64,000 nt of DNA from Tissierella sp. Yu-01 (GCF_029537395.1 NZ_CP120677.1:2194566-2258565), one strand, 5' to 3'; shown: positions 17,143 through 33,000, counted from the stretch's first letter. Program-made: numbers and translations. Notes: generated by a model from the letters alone, not told the origin.

Positions 17143-18249
17143 ATGAGATTTATAATAAATCAAAAGGATCTTTCAAAACATATAAATATTGCTCAAAGAG
17201 GTATCTCTACAAGAACAACATTACAAATATTAGATGGAATACTAATAGAAACAATGAAGGATAAAATTAAACTAACAGCGACTGACCTAGAAATTAGTAT
17301 AGAAACCTTTGTTAATTGTGAAATAGTTGAAGAAGGTTCAATTGTGGTTAATTCAAAAATATTTGGAGATATTATTAAGAAGTTACCAGATGCACCAGTT
17401 AACATAGATGTAAAGAATAATAACATTAACATTAAATGTGAGAATTCGGAATTTAATATAATAGGTAATCCAGGAGAAGATTATCCAGATCTACCAGTAG
17501 TCATTGAAGAGGAAAACTTTGTACTACCTAAAGATTTATTTAAAAATGCAATTAGACAAACAGTTTTTGCAACAACTCAAGATGAAACAAGACCATCATT
17601 AACAGGAGTATTGTTAGAAATACAAGATAATATTATTTCTTTTGTTTCATTAGATGGTTATAGATTAGCACTAAGATTGATTCCTACTAATTCAAATATC
17701 AACTTAAAGATAATAATTCCAGGCAGATCATTAAATGAATTAAACAAAATACTTGAAGATAGAGAAGATGATATAACTATTAGTGCGGCTCCTGGTCAGG
17801 TTATATTCAACATAGGGGATACTATAGTCTATTCAAGATTACTTGAAGGACAATTCTTTAACTATAAAGATATCATGAGAAAAGACCATAAAACTAAGGT
17901 TGTAGTTAATAGAAAGGAATTCCAAAGTGGACTTGAAAGGGCATCCCTATTAGCAAAGGAAGAAAAAGCTAATTTAGTAAGACTTAATATAATGGACAAT
18001 AATGTAATTATTAGGTCTAATTCTGAAATAGGTGATGTTCATGAACAACTTGATTCAACCCAAGAAGGTGAAAATTTAAATATTGCATTTAATTCTAGAT
18101 ATATCTTAGAAGGTATAAAGATTATGGATGCAGAGGAAATAGAACTTAATTTTATGGGTAGCTTAAATCCTTGTATAATAAATGGAGTAGACGATGATAG
18201 TTATACCTATTTAGTATTACCAGTTAGATTAGCTCAAGATGACTTTTAG
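17143..18249 (+). CDS. dnaN: DNA polymerase III sliding clamp (beta subunit)
   Basis: 368 residues, the usual length for DnaN. Three clamp domains are recognisable: MRFIINQKDLSKHI at the start, the EDYPDLP motif (about 109-115) closing domain I, DETRPSLTGVLLE (about 147-159), and the C-terminal VLPVRL motif of the peptide-binding groove. It is the processivity ring for PolC/DnaE. The ATG follows AAGGAGGAG. The dnaN-S4-recF-remB-gyrB-gyrA genes run together on the plus strand. Confidence 0.97.
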   Translation: MRFIINQKDLSKHINIAQRGISTRTTLQILDGILIETMKDKIKLTATDLEISIETFVNCEIVEEGSIVVNSKIFGDIIKKLPDAPVNIDVKNNNINIKCENSEFNIIGNPGEDYPDLPVVIEEENFVLPKDLFKNAIRQTVFATTQDETRPSLTGVLLEIQDNIISFVSLDGYRLALRLIPTNSNINLKIIIPGRSLNELNKILEDREDDITISAAPGQVIFNIGDTIVYSRLLEGQFFNYKDIMRKDHKTKVVVNRKEFQSGLERASLLAKEEKANLVRLNIMDNNVIIRSNSEIGDVHEQLDSTQEGENLNIAFNSRYILEGIKIMDAEEIELNFMGSLNPCIINGVDDDSYTYLVLPVRLAQDDF

Positions 18250-18261
18250 GTGGAGGATTTT

Positions 18262-18471
18262 ATGAAAGAAATTAGTATAACTACAGATTTCATTAAACTT
18301 GATTCATTTCTTAAACTGGCTGGTGTTGCACAGACCGGTGGACAGGCAAAGATGATAATTGCTGATGAAATGGTTAAAGTAAATGGAGAGATTGTAGTTC
18401 AGAGAGGTAAAAAGATAAGGAAAAATGATATTATCGAGATAGAAGACTACGATAAGTTTATTGTGATATAA
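18262..18471 (+). CDS. yaaA: S4-domain RNA-binding protein (YaaA-type)
   Basis: 69 residues, essentially a single S4 domain (FIKLDSFLKLAGVAQTGGQAKMII then VNGEIVVQRGKKIRKND). It is the small protein that sits between dnaN and recF across Firmicutes. YaaA is linked to ribosome assembly in Bacillus. I use the ATG at 18262 with GGAGG five nt upstream; a GTG at 18250 overlaps that site. Confidence 0.9.
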   Translation: MKEISITTDFIKLDSFLKLAGVAQTGGQAKMIIADEMVKVNGEIVVQRGKKIRKNDIIEIEDYDKFIVI

Positions 18472-18509
18472 TGAGGCGAAAGTATTTCTTGCCTTAAGGG
18501 GTGTAGTTT

Positions 18510-19619
18510 TTGAATGTAGAAAGTATTAGGCTTATTAATTTTAGAAATTATCATAGTATAAACATTAACTTTAATGAAAACATAAATGTTTTTGTAGGAA
18601 AAAATGCACAGGGGAAAACAAATTTATTAGAAGCCATATATATGTGTTCTTCTGGTAAATCTTTTAGAAACAATAAGGATAAGGAAATAATCAATTTTGA
18701 AAAGAAAGAAGCTTATATTGGTGCAAATATAAAAAATAATAGATTTGATAAATTTGTGGAATTAAAACTTGATAGAGAGAAGTCCAAAATTATTAGAATA
18801 AATAAGACTGAAATTAAAAATTATAAAGAATTAAATACAGGTTTAAGTGTTGTAATATTTAGTCCAGATGATTTAAAACTAGTAAAGGATGGACCCAGTG
18901 AAAGAAGAACATTCCTAGACCAAGGTATTTCTCAAATTAAACCCGTCTATAATTATAATATCAACAGGTATAATAAAATACTTTTTCAAAGAAATAATCT
19001 ATTAAAATCTAGTAGACTTAATAAAGATATGACAAGTTTATTAGATGTATTTGATGTGCAAATATCAAAAATAGGTACAAGTATTATTTTAGAAAGACAG
19101 AAATTTTTAGTTGAGCTTTATAAAAGCTGTAAACTTATTCATAGTAATTTAACGTTAAATAAAGAAGAATTATATTTAAAATATCATACAAATGTACCTA
19201 TTTTATCAAGTAGAGAAGATATTGAAAAACAATATATAAATGTGTTAAAGAAGAATTTAAATAGAGATATAGAATATGGGACAACTGAAATAGGACCACA
19301 TAGAGATGACATATTATTTTATATAAATGACAAAGAAGTTAAGACTTATGGTTCTCAAGGGCAGCAAAGGACTTTAGTCCTTACATTAAAATTATCAGAA
19401 ATAGATTTAATAAAAAATGTAATTGGTACTTATCCAGTAGTACTATTAGATGATGTATTTTCAGAACTTGATGAAGAAAGAAGAATGTATTTAACAAGGT
19501 CATTTAATGAAATGCAAGTTTTTATAACTGTAACTGATGCTGTTGATATTAAATCTATTGATAATTATGATAAAACCATATTTTATATTGAGGGTGGTAA
19601 ATTAGAAAAAAGGGGTTAG
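18510..19619 (+). CDS. recF: DNA replication and repair protein RecF
   Basis: 369 residues. It has SMC-like ATPase motifs: Walker A VGKNAQGKTNLLEAI (about 29-43), the LKDGP/ERR segment DGPSERRTFLDQGI (about 127-140), signature GSQGQQRTLVLTLKL (about 280-294) and Walker B PVVLLDDVFSELD (about 313-325). It loads RecA at gapped DNA with RecO/R. The start is TTG at 18510 with AAGGGG eight nt upstream. The 3' end abuts remB. Confidence 0.96.
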   Translation: MNVESIRLINFRNYHSININFNENINVFVGKNAQGKTNLLEAIYMCSSGKSFRNNKDKEIINFEKKEAYIGANIKNNRFDKFVELKLDREKSKIIRINKTEIKNYKELNTGLSVVIFSPDDLKLVKDGPSERRTFLDQGISQIKPVYNYNINRYNKILFQRNNLLKSSRLNKDMTSLLDVFDVQISKIGTSIILERQKFLVELYKSCKLIHSNLTLNKEELYLKYHTNVPILSSREDIEKQYINVLKKNLNRDIEYGTTEIGPHRDDILFYINDKEVKTYGSQGQQRTLVLTLKLSEIDLIKNVIGTYPVVLLDDVFSELDEERRMYLTRSFNEMQVFITVTDAVDIKSIDNYDKTIFYIEGGKLEKRG

Positions 19620-19621
19620 TT

Positions 19622-21827
<2,206 letters not shown>

Positions 21828-21837
21828 GAGGGATAAT

Positions 21838-24267
21838 ATGGACAATGAAAATCAAAATAGAAATAAATTAATAGACATAAACATAGTAGAAGATATGAGA
21901 AAATCATATTTGGACTATTCTATGAGTGTTATAGTTAGTCGTGCCCTCCCAGATGTTAGAGATGGTTTAAAACCAGTTCATAGAAGAATTCTTTACGCAA
22001 TGAATGAGCTAGGAATGGATCCAGATAAGCCATATAGTAAATCAGCTAGGGTAGTTGGGGATGTACTAGGTAAGTACCATCCACATGGAGATAGCTCTGT
22101 ATATGGTGCAATGGTTAGACTTGCTCAGGATTTTAATACGAGATACCTATTAGTTGATGGACATGGTAACTTTGGTTCAGTTGATGGTGATGGGGCAGCA
22201 GCAATGCGTTATACCGAAGCTAGAATGACAAAGCTTGCAACTGAAATGCTAAGGGATATTGGTAAAGAAACAGTGGATTTTAGGCCTAACTTTGATGAAA
22301 GATTAAAAGAACCTGTAGTACTACCAAGTAAGTTTCCAAATTTATTAGTAAATGGTTCATCTGGTATCGCTGTAGGTATGGCTACAAATATACCACCTCA
22401 TAATCTAGGTGAAGTAATAGATGGTATATCATTATTAATCGATAATGATGATGTAACTATCGAAGAATTATCAAGAGTTATTAAGGGTCCTGATTTTCCT
22501 ACTGGTGCCTTTATTATGGGAAAACAGGGAATAATGGACGCATATAAGACTGGTAGAGGTAAGGTTTTACTTAGAGCAGTTGCTGAAATAGAAGAAACAA
22601 ACAAAGGCAGACATAGAATAATTGTATCTGAGATACCATACCAGGTGAATAAAGCTGCACTTATTTCAAAAATTGCTGAATATGTAAGGGATAAAAAGCT
22701 TGAAGGTATATCAGACTTACGAGATGAATCAGATAGAGAAGGTATGAGAATTGTTATTGAACTAAAAAGAGATGCAAATCCAAATGTAGTTCTTAATAAT
22801 TTATACAAACAAACTCAAATGCAGACTACCTTTGGTATCATAAACCTTGCATTAGTAGATAATGAACCTAAAGTATTAAACTTAAAGGAAATGTTAACTC
22901 ATTACATTAACCATCAAATTGAGATTATACGTAGGAGAACTCAATATGATTTAACAAAGGCTGAAGAAAGAGCTCATATAGTAGAAGGACTAAAAATTGC
23001 ATTAGATAATATTGATGCTATTATTAAGATAATCAGAGGATCCAAGGATGATTCAACTGCAAAAGCGGGATTAATGGAGAACTTTGGACTGTCAGAAAAA
23101 CAAGCACAGGCCATTCTAGATATGAGACTTAGAAGATTAACAGGCTTAGAAAGAGATAAATTAGAAGCTGAATATGAAGCCTTAATCAAAGAAATAAGTA
23201 GATTAAAAGAAATATTAGCAAGTGAAAGACTTGTATTAAATATTATTAAAGAAGAATTAGAAGAGATTAAAGAGAAGTATGGTGACGAGAGAAGATCAAA
23301 AATAATGCCTTCAGCAGATGAAATTAATATTGAAGATATGATTGAAGAAGAAGATGTTATCATAACATTGACTCATTTTGGATATGTTAAAAGGATGCCT
23401 GAAGACACATATAAACTTCAAAAAAGAGGTGGGAAGGGTGTAGCAGCATTAACTACTAGGGAAGATGATTTCGTTGAAAATATATTTATTACATCTACCC
23501 ATGATATGATTCTTTACTTTACTAACAAAGGTAGAGTATATATGTTAAAGGCATACGAAATACCTGAGGCAGGAAGACAAGCAAAAGGAACTGCAATTAT
23601 TAATCTTCTAAACCTAGATACTGATGAAAAGATAAATGCTGTTATACCTATTTCTGAATTTAATCCAGAAAATAAATTAGTATTCTTTACAAAGAATGGT
23701 ATCGTTAAGAAAACTGGATTAGATCAATATGCTAATATTAGGAAGAATGGCATAATTGCAATTAACTTAAAAGATGAAGATGAATTAATATCAGTAAGAA
23801 TGACAGATGGAAGCAGAGAAATGATGTTAGTAACTAAAAAGGGAATGGCAATAAGATTTGATGAAAAAGATGTAAGAGAAATGGGACGAAGTTCAACAGG
23901 AGTTAAGGGTATTACTTTAAATAAAGGTGATGAAGTAGTAGCCGCAGAGTTAGTAGAAGAAAATCATTTCTTATTAGTTATTTCTGAATTTGGATATGGT
24001 AAGAGAACACCTATAGATGAGTACAAAGTACAAATTAGAGGTGGCAAGGGTTTAAAGACTTATAATATTAAGAAAAAGACAGGAGACATTGTTTCTGCTA
24101 AGGTAATCAATGAAAATGATGATATTATGATAATTTCCTATTCTGGTACTATTATAAGATTAAATTCTAAGGATATATCAGTTATGGGAAGAAGTACCCA
24201 AGGAGTTACGCTGATGAAGATGTATGAGGATACAGTTGTAGCAGTTGCAAAATATGTAGAAGAGTAG
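21838..24267 (+). CDS. gyrA: DNA gyrase subunit A
   Basis: 809 residues. It is the breakage-reunion subunit: [20 protein letters not shown] (about 32-51), the quinolone region [18 protein letters not shown], and catalytic tyrosine in [11 protein letters not shown] (Y about 122). The coiled-coil, then six-bladed C-terminal DNA-wrapping domain, with the GyrA-box-like QRRGGKG present as [10 protein letters not shown] (about 521). At QRDR position 83-87 the sequence is GDSSVYGAM, with the serine-type quinolone-sensitive residue. It is 10 nt after gyrB. Confidence 0.97.
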   Translation: MDNENQNRNKLIDINIVEDMRKSYLDYSMSVIVSRALPDVRDGLKPVHRRILYAMNELGMDPDKPYSKSARVVGDVLGKYHPHGDSSVYGAMVRLAQDFNTRYLLVDGHGNFGSVDGDGAAAMRYTEARMTKLATEMLRDIGKETVDFRPNFDERLKEPVVLPSKFPNLLVNGSSGIAVGMATNIPPHNLGEVIDGISLLIDNDDVTIEELSRVIKGPDFPTGAFIMGKQGIMDAYKTGRGKVLLRAVAEIEETNKGRHRIIVSEIPYQVNKAALISKIAEYVRDKKLEGISDLRDESDREGMRIVIELKRDANPNVVLNNLYKQTQMQTTFGIINLALVDNEPKVLNLKEMLTHYINHQIEIIRRRTQYDLTKAEERAHIVEGLKIALDNIDAIIKIIRGSKDDSTAKAGLMENFGLSEKQAQAILDMRLRRLTGLERDKLEAEYEALIKEISRLKEILASERLVLNIIKEELEEIKEKYGDERRSKIMPSADEINIEDMIEEEDVIITLTHFGYVKRMPEDTYKLQKRGGKGVAALTTREDDFVENIFITSTHDMILYFTNKGRVYMLKAYEIPEAGRQAKGTAIINLLNLDTDEKINAVIPISEFNPENKLVFFTKNGIVKKTGLDQYANIRKNGIIAINLKDEDELISVRMTDGSREMMLVTKKGMAIRFDEKDVREMGRSSTGVKGITLNKGDEVVAAELVEENHFLLVISEFGYGKRTPIDEYKVQIRGGKGLKTYNIKKKTGDIVSAKVINENDDIMIISYSGTIIRLNSKDISVMGRSTQGVTLMKMYEDTVVAVAKYVEE

Positions 24268-24347
24268 CGATATAAGGGGATTTACTTTACATTATATATT
24301 ATTTAGTATAAAATTAATGTAACTTCAAAAGAAAAGGGGGTTTTAAT

Positions 24348-24677
24348 GTGTCATTTAATACTGAGGTTAAATTCAGCAGTGAAGAAGATAAATGGGTATT
24401 CATTCTTGAAGGAGATATGGATATTTATACATCAGATATTTTTAAAGACCAAGCTATTAAATCCTTTGAAGAAAAAAAAGCAGATTTATTAATAGATGGT
24501 GAAAAGTTAGACTATATTGATAGTACTGGGTTAGGTGCATTAATAGGCATTTTAAAAAGAGTCAAAGAGGCTGATTATAAAATATATTTGACTAATATTA
24601 AGCCTAATATAAGAAAGCTTTTTAATATCACCGAATTAGACAAGTTATTTATTATTAGGGGTGAGGATGATGAATAA
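24348..24677 (+). CDS. STAS-domain anti-anti-sigma factor (RsbV/SpoIIAA-like)
   Basis: 109 residues, a single STAS domain. The phosphorylatable serine lies in YIDSTGLGALIGIL (S about 63-64), in the D-S-T/S-G-L-G context of RsbV/SpoIIAA. When dephosphorylated it would bind the RsbW-like kinase next door and free the sigma factor. The GTG start at 24348 follows GGGGG. It is the first gene of a three-gene cassette with kinase and sigma factor, overlapping the kinase gene. Confidence 0.88.
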   Translation: MSFNTEVKFSSEEDKWVFILEGDMDIYTSDIFKDQAIKSFEEKKADLLIDGEKLDYIDSTGLGALIGILKRVKEADYKIYLTNIKPNIRKLFNITELDKLFIIRGEDDE

Positions 24678-25035
24678 GGATTCTATTCATTTAACTATCC
24701 CTAGTAAACCAGACTATTTTAGTTTAGTGAGACTAACCACCTCCTCAATATCAAATAAATGTGGAATGAATATAGATGAGATTGAAGATATAAAGGTAGC
24801 AATAGGAGAAGCATGTGCTAACTCCTTATGCTTTACCGATATGGATTTTATCAATATAGAGTACATATTAGATGAAGAAGAGTTAATTATAAAGGTATCA
24901 AATGTAAAAGAGGATATACCCGAAGGTTTAGAAGAAACTAGAGATAGAGAGCTAGGTATATTAATTATAAAGTCACTAATGGATAAGGTCATATTTAATG
25001 AAACAGGTATAGAAATGACTAAATTTTTAGAGTAG
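24670..25035 (+). CDS. Anti-sigma factor serine kinase (RsbW-like)
   Basis: About 121 residues of GHKL ATPase fold. The N-box IKVAIGEACANSLCF (about 39-53) is clear and the C-terminal segment RELGILIIKSLMDKV matches RsbW/SpoIIAB. The DxGxG loop and the lid between them are shortened: after the N-box the sequence goes from IIKVSNVKEDIPEG straight to RDRELG. ATP binding may therefore be unusual. Candidate starts are ATG 24667 and 24670 behind AGGGGTGAGG, with GTG 24661 less likely. It overlaps the STAS gene and precedes the sigma gene by 13 nt. Confidence 0.85.
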   Translation: MNKDSIHLTIPSKPDYFSLVRLTTSSISNKCGMNIDEIEDIKVAIGEACANSLCFTDMDFINIEYILDEEELIIKVSNVKEDIPEGLEETRDRELGILIIKSLMDKVIFNETGIEMTKFLE

Positions 25036-25048
25036 AGGATGGTAGTCT

Positions 25049-25843
25049 ATGATCAATAAGAACTACTATGAAAACGATAATATAAATAACCTAGATAAAG
25101 CAGGTATAAAGAACCTTTTTAGAAGATATAAAGAAAAAGGTGAAAAAGATGTACGTGATATTCTTATTGAAAAACATTTATATATAGCAGAAATTCTTTC
25201 TAAAAAGTATGCTAATAGAGGAATAGAATATGACGATATATATCAGGTTGCTTGTATTGGACTAATTTATGCTATAGATAGGTTCGATATAAATAAGGGA
25301 TATGAATTCTCAAGCTTTGCTACGCCTACAATTATAGGAGAAATAAAAAAATATTTCAGAGACAAAGGATGGACAATTAGGGTTCCTAGGAGAATTCAAG
25401 AATTATCTAAGAAGATAAATAATGCTAAAATTCAATTAAGTCAACAATTACAAAGATCACCTACTATAGAAGATATAGCTACTTATCTAAAGTGTTCAGA
25501 AGAAGAAGTACTGGAGGCCTTGGAAGCAAGTAAGGTATATACGCCGCAATCATTAGATGTTACCTATGATTCTAATAATGATGACAAGGAAGTAAATTTG
25601 GCTGAATTAATTGGAGAAGAGGATATTTATTTTAGTAAAATTGAAAATAATGATTTCATTATGAAAACTTTGGACAAACTAAATGAGATTGAAAGAGAAA
25701 TTTTAGTAGAAAGATATTTTAACAAAAAAACACAGGTTGCAATTGCTAAAAACTTAGATATATCTCAGATGACTGTGTCAAGAATTGAAAAGAAAATATT
25801 AGAAAAGCTAAGGAAAGAAGTAGAAAAGACGTTAATAGATTAG
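25049..25843 (+). CDS. RNA polymerase sigma factor, SigB/SigF/SigG subfamily
   Basis: 264 residues of sigma-70 group 3. Region 2 is YDDIYQVACIGLIYAIDRFD and FSSFATPTIIGEIKKYFRDKGW. Region 3 has IRVPRRIQELSKKI and RSPTIEDIATYLKC. Region 4 has LNEIEREILVERYFNKKTQVAIAKNLDISQMTVSRIEKKIL with its HTH. The RsbV-RsbW-sigma gene order fits general stress sigma-B or sporulation sigma-F; location beside gyrA rather than with spoVA or dacF favours a sigma-B type, which is not certain. Confidence 0.88.
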   Translation: MINKNYYENDNINNLDKAGIKNLFRRYKEKGEKDVRDILIEKHLYIAEILSKKYANRGIEYDDIYQVACIGLIYAIDRFDINKGYEFSSFATPTIIGEIKKYFRDKGWTIRVPRRIQELSKKINNAKIQLSQQLQRSPTIEDIATYLKCSEEEVLEALEASKVYTPQSLDVTYDSNNDDKEVNLAELIGEEDIYFSKIENNDFIMKTLDKLNEIEREILVERYFNKKTQVAIAKNLDISQMTVSRIEKKILEKLRKEVEKTLID

Positions 25844-25877
25844 ATGATTACACTACATTATAAAAGGGGATGCAAGA

Positions 25878-26525
25878 TTGAAACACAATTTTTTAGAGAA
25901 AAATTTTGAAAAATTAACATATGTCCTTGAAATGATAATTACTGGTTTAATTGCAATTGGAGTAATAGTTGGATTAGTGGATTTAGTTAAATACTTTGGA
26001 GTAATATTTATTACTGATCCTGCGGGATCTTATGAATTATTTCAAGATTTCTTAGCATATGCTTTGATTTTAATAGTTGGAGTAGAGCTTATGCTGATGA
26101 TTTTATACCATTCAACAGAAGCAATTTTAGAACTAGTATTATTTGTAATTGCTAGAAAGATGTTAATTTACTCACATACAATGTTGGATCTTGTATTAGG
26201 AACACTAGCCATAGCAATTGTATTTGCTATCTTAAGATTTTTAGTACACAAAGATAATGAAGATATTGTAAAAAGAGGCAAGGGAGTATATTCTGCTTCA
26301 GCAAAAATAGAAGAAATAACAAAAAAGACCGGTTTTAATCTACCTACTGATAGAGCCCAAACTGTTGGTGGCTTAGTTTGTATCTTAGCTGAAGATGCTT
26401 GTAAACCAGTAGAAGAAGGATCTGAATTTGAATCAGGTGACATAAAAATTAAAGTTGTAAAAGCAACAGAAGAGGGATTAATCGAAGAGGTTAAGATAAC
26501 AAGAAAAGATAAATCAAAAGCTTAA
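25878..26525 (+). CDS. PsiE-like membrane protein with transporter-associated (CorC/HlyC) domain
   Basis: 215 residues. Four hydrophobic segments lie at about 16-40, 57-80, 82-98 and 102-122, with the charged YHSTEAI...ARKML pattern of the PsiE family (phosphate-starvation-inducible). Residues about 145-210 (TGFNLPTDRAQTVGGLVCIL, then a GDIKIKVVKATEEGLIEEVKI strand set) look like the CorC/HlyC 'transporter-associated' domain. This is an uncommon pairing. The TTG start at 25878 has AAAAGGGG upstream. It follows the sigma factor gene by 34 nt and ends at a strong terminator. Function unknown. Confidence 0.7.
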   Translation: MKHNFLEKNFEKLTYVLEMIITGLIAIGVIVGLVDLVKYFGVIFITDPAGSYELFQDFLAYALILIVGVELMLMILYHSTEAILELVLFVIARKMLIYSHTMLDLVLGTLAIAIVFAILRFLVHKDNEDIVKRGKGVYSASAKIEEITKKTGFNLPTDRAQTVGGLVCILAEDACKPVEEGSEFESGDIKIKVVKATEEGLIEEVKITRKDKSKA

Positions 26526-26528
26526 ATG

Positions 26529-26563
26529 AAAGTACTAAGTCTGTAGACTTAGTACTTTTTTTA
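26529..26563 (+). terminator. Terminator ending the gyrA-sigma-psiE run
   Basis: A 12-bp perfect stem AAGTACTAAGTC/GACTTAGTACTT with a TGTA loop followed by seven or more T's. It insulates the rRNA promoters. Confidence 0.88.
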
Positions 26564-26699
26564 ATACTTAATACTTAAAAAGATATTTTAACTGGGGATT
26601 GACTGTTAATATTAAATATGTTACATTAACTATCCAGTCGTTATTAGATGACAATCTTCCATAAGAAGATATTAGGAAAAACAAATTTCATAAAAAGTA

Positions 26700-26808
26700 T
26701 TGACAAATTATCAAAAAAAGAGTAATATTATAAAAGTTGACTGTTAAACAAGAAGTCAATAAAACAAGAAAAAAAGTTGTTGACACAATTAAAAAAGTGT
26801 GATAAACT
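26700..26808 (+). promoter_or_regulatory. Tandem rRNA promoters P1 and P2
   Basis: P1 is TTGACA (26700-26705), 17 nt, TAATAT (26723-26728). P2 is TTGACA (26780-26785), 17 nt, TAAACT (26803-26808). Both have consensus -35 boxes and ideal spacing, 80 bp apart, as usual for Firmicutes rRNA operons. The leader to the 16S gene is about 240 nt. Confidence 0.82.
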
Positions 26809-26897
26809 AATTAAGTCGTCTCGAGAGAGCGGCAAAGCTCATAAAGTGAGCAAGTGAACCTAGATAATTAAACAGTGTGAGACTTTGAATTAGAAGT

Positions 26898-27010
26898 TGA
26901 CCTAACACAATGAACGATAGTGAATTGATGTAGGTCATTCGCAATGAGAACCAATTTTACATGAGCGTAGCGAGTGAATAAAATTGTGTTTCGAAACTGC
27001 GAACACAAAG
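26898..27010 (+). repeat. Two-hairpin dispersed element, copy A (16S leader)
   Basis: Hairpin 1: TGACCTA (26898-26904) pairs with TAGGTCA (26931-26937), with inner CAAT/ATTG. Hairpin 2: TTCGCA (26938-26943) pairs with TGCGAA (26998-27003), with inner CAATTTTA (26952-26959) and TAAAATTG (26979-26986) and a loop rich in GAGCGTAGCGAG. The same plan recurs at 31744 and 61897 with different but complementary stem bases. It lies in the transcribed 16S leader. Confidence 0.78.
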
Positions 27011-27054
27011 AATCAATTAATAAATAATAAGAGCTAGTCAAACTCTAGCAAAAT

Positions 27055-28591
<1,537 letters not shown>

Positions 28592-28630
28592 AGTTCATAG
28601 TTCTCCACTGTTTTTTTATATATATTACCT

Positions 28631-28664
28631 GTTATTCTAAGTATAACGAAGAATCTCGGGTTTA
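28631..28664. repeat. Fragment of dispersed GAAGAATCTCGGG repeat in the 16S-tRNA spacer
   Basis: GTTATTCTAAGTATAACGAA and the adjoining GAATCTCGGGTTTA match the repeat at 49881-49916 (GTCATTCTGAATG..., GAAGAATCTTGGGTTTT) at about three bases in four. The element sits in the transcribed spacer of the rRNA operon. Confidence 0.5.
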
Positions 28665-28669
28665 ATTAT

Positions 28670-28745
28670 GGGGGTGTAGCTCAGTTGGGAGAGCACCTGC
28701 CTTGCAAGCAGGGGGTCAGGAGTTCGAATCTCCTCATCTCCACCA
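28670..28745 (+). tRNA. tRNA-Ala (anticodon TGC)
   Basis: 76 nt with encoded CCA. Acceptor GGGGGTG pairs with CATCTCC (two G-U pairs). D-arm GCTC/GAGC, anticodon stem CCTGC/GCAGG with TGC at 28703-28705, T-arm TCAGG/TCCTC region around GTTCGAATC. It lies in the 16S-23S spacer, the usual place for tRNA-Ala. An 8-bp hairpin CAATTCAC/GTGAGTTG follows at 28750-28771, a likely processing stem. Confidence 0.96.
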
Positions 28746-28823
28746 CAATCAATTCACCTAATCGTGAGTTGTTTTAAATTGAACATTGAAAACTACATGA
28801 AACAATATATAAAATTTAGTTTA

Positions 28824-31739
<2,916 letters not shown>

Positions 31740-31743
31740 ATAA

Positions 31744-31850
31744 TGACCTAACACAACGAAACGTGAGTTGAGTTGATGTAGGTCAGATGCAGTAGCACCA
31801 AATCTATGTGAGTGAAAACGAACAAATAGATTTGTGTTAGCGGATGCGAA
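31744..31850 (+). repeat. Two-hairpin dispersed element, copy B (23S-5S spacer)
   Basis: Hairpin 1: TGACCTA (31744-31750) with TAGGTCA (31779-31785). Hairpin 2: inner stem CAAATCTAT (31799-31807) with ATAGATTTG (31826-31834). It fills most of the 23S-5S spacer, so it is transcribed with the rRNA. It is related to copies at 26898 and 61897. Confidence 0.76.
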
Positions 31851-31887
31851 ATGACTAAATATGATATATTGTTGAAAGTAGTTTTCG

Positions 31888-32004
31888 TCTGGTGACGATA
31901 GCAGGAGAGACACACCTGTTCCCATACCGAACACAGAAGTTAAGTCTCCTAACGCCGATGGTACTTGGGTGGTAACGCCCTGGGAGAGTAGGAAGTTGCC
32001 AGGC
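31888..32004 (+). rRNA. 5S ribosomal RNA
   Basis: About 117 nt. Terminal helix CTGGTGAC (31889-31896) with GTTGCCAG (31995-32002). Conserved CACACCTGTTCCCATACCGA and AACACAGAAGTTAAG blocks follow. It is the last gene of the 16S-tRNA-Ala-23S-5S operon. Confidence 0.95.
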
Positions 32005-32014
32005 TACATAAAAG

Positions 32015-32053
32015 AAAGCTCTATTACGTTTGAACCGTAGTAGAGCTTTTTTA
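32015..32053 (+). terminator. rRNA operon terminator
   Basis: A 12-nt stem AGCTCTATTACG (32017-32028) with CGTAGTAGAGCT (32036-32047, one mismatch/G-U) and TTTTTT following. Confidence 0.88.
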
Positions 32054-32128
32054 TGTCCACATAATTTTTGTTTATATATATTAGAGAGAATTTGGATCTT
32101 GCTGTATTTTAATATAATAGGAGTTTTG

Positions 32129-32797
32129 TTAGTATTTAAACTCATAATCCTTTATTAAAAAAAGTTTAACTATAGATTTGATATAATCCATAGTTTTACA
32201 TCTCGCATCTTCATAAGTGATTTTATCCATTAAAACTCTCTTTAGCATCCCTTCGAATATTAAAAGAGTCATATCATTTAACTTATCCCCATCATCTTGA
32301 TCAATATATCCCTCTTTTATACAATCTAAAATTGTAGTCATTCCTCTTTCTCTAATATCTCTTTTTAGTAACATAGTAGATATTGTATCATTATGAACTC
32401 CAAGATCTTCATGAAAAAGATTATAGTAGTCTTGTACATAATCCTCCATCTCTTTATCTAAATTTGGGAAAAAGATAGCATTATATATCTCAGGCTTATA
32501 GTAGGCATAATCACAAAAACATTCCCAAACCCTAAGGAATCTATCCATACTATTTTCTGCACCAATCAAGTAATAATTTAAAGTAAGAGAATAGTCTTTA
32601 ATATTCTTCATAGCAGCATAAAAGATTAAATGGTCAAGATTTTCAAAATAGTTATAGATAGTTGAACTATTGAATCCAGCTAGTTCAGCAACTTTTCTAA
32701 TTGTAATTTTTTCAATCCCAATTTCATTTATTAATTCATCAGTAACATTAATAAAATGGGACATCATTCTTCTTACGTGTATTTCTTTTTTTGTCAT
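32129..32797 (-). CDS. TetR/AcrR-family transcriptional regulator of the betaine cassette
   Basis: 222 residues. N-terminal TetR HTH: IEKITIRKVAELAGFNSSTIYNYFENLDHLIFYA (about 23-56), with the F-[NS]-x-x-T-[IL]-Y-x-[YH]-F core. The C-terminal part is helical, with no known ligand class. It is divergent from grdI, grdH and the BCCT transporter. Two TAATCATGATTA palindromes lie in the shared 203-bp gap, so it most likely represses that operon until betaine or a related inducer appears. The ATG is at 32797; its site is weak. It ends about 75 nt from the rRNA terminator. Confidence 0.88.
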   Translation of the reverse strand: MTKKEIHVRRMMSHFINVTDELINEIGIEKITIRKVAELAGFNSSTIYNYFENLDHLIFYAAMKNIKDYSLTLNYYLIGAENSMDRFLRVWECFCDYAYYKPEIYNAIFFPNLDKEMEDYVQDYYNLFHEDLGVHNDTISTMLLKRDIRERGMTTILDCIKEGYIDQDDGDKLNDMTLLIFEGMLKRVLMDKITYEDARCKTMDYIKSIVKLFLIKDYEFKY

Positions 32798-32925
32798 TAA
32801 ATCACCATCAACATTATTTATTTAACTAATAATAGCATATTAATTCATATTCCACAAATAAAAAGATACAGGTATAGATGAAATTAATAGTAAAAAAAAT
32901 AGATAAAAAAGTATTAATAAAACGT

Positions 32926-32981
32926 TTGCATAATAATCATGATTATGTTAGTATAAAAAATAACAATAATAATCATGATTA
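32926..32981 (+). promoter_or_regulatory. grdI promoter with two TAATCATGATTA operators
   Basis: TTGCAT (32926-32931), 17 nt, TAGTAT (32949-32954) form a promoter. The perfect 14-bp palindrome ATAATCATGATTAT (32933-32946) fills the spacer. A second copy, TAATCATGATTA (32970-32981), is 36 bp further on, just past the expected start site. They fit binding sites of the divergent TetR protein. Confidence 0.72.
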
Positions 32982-33000
32982 AAAAAGGAGGAGTGTAAAG

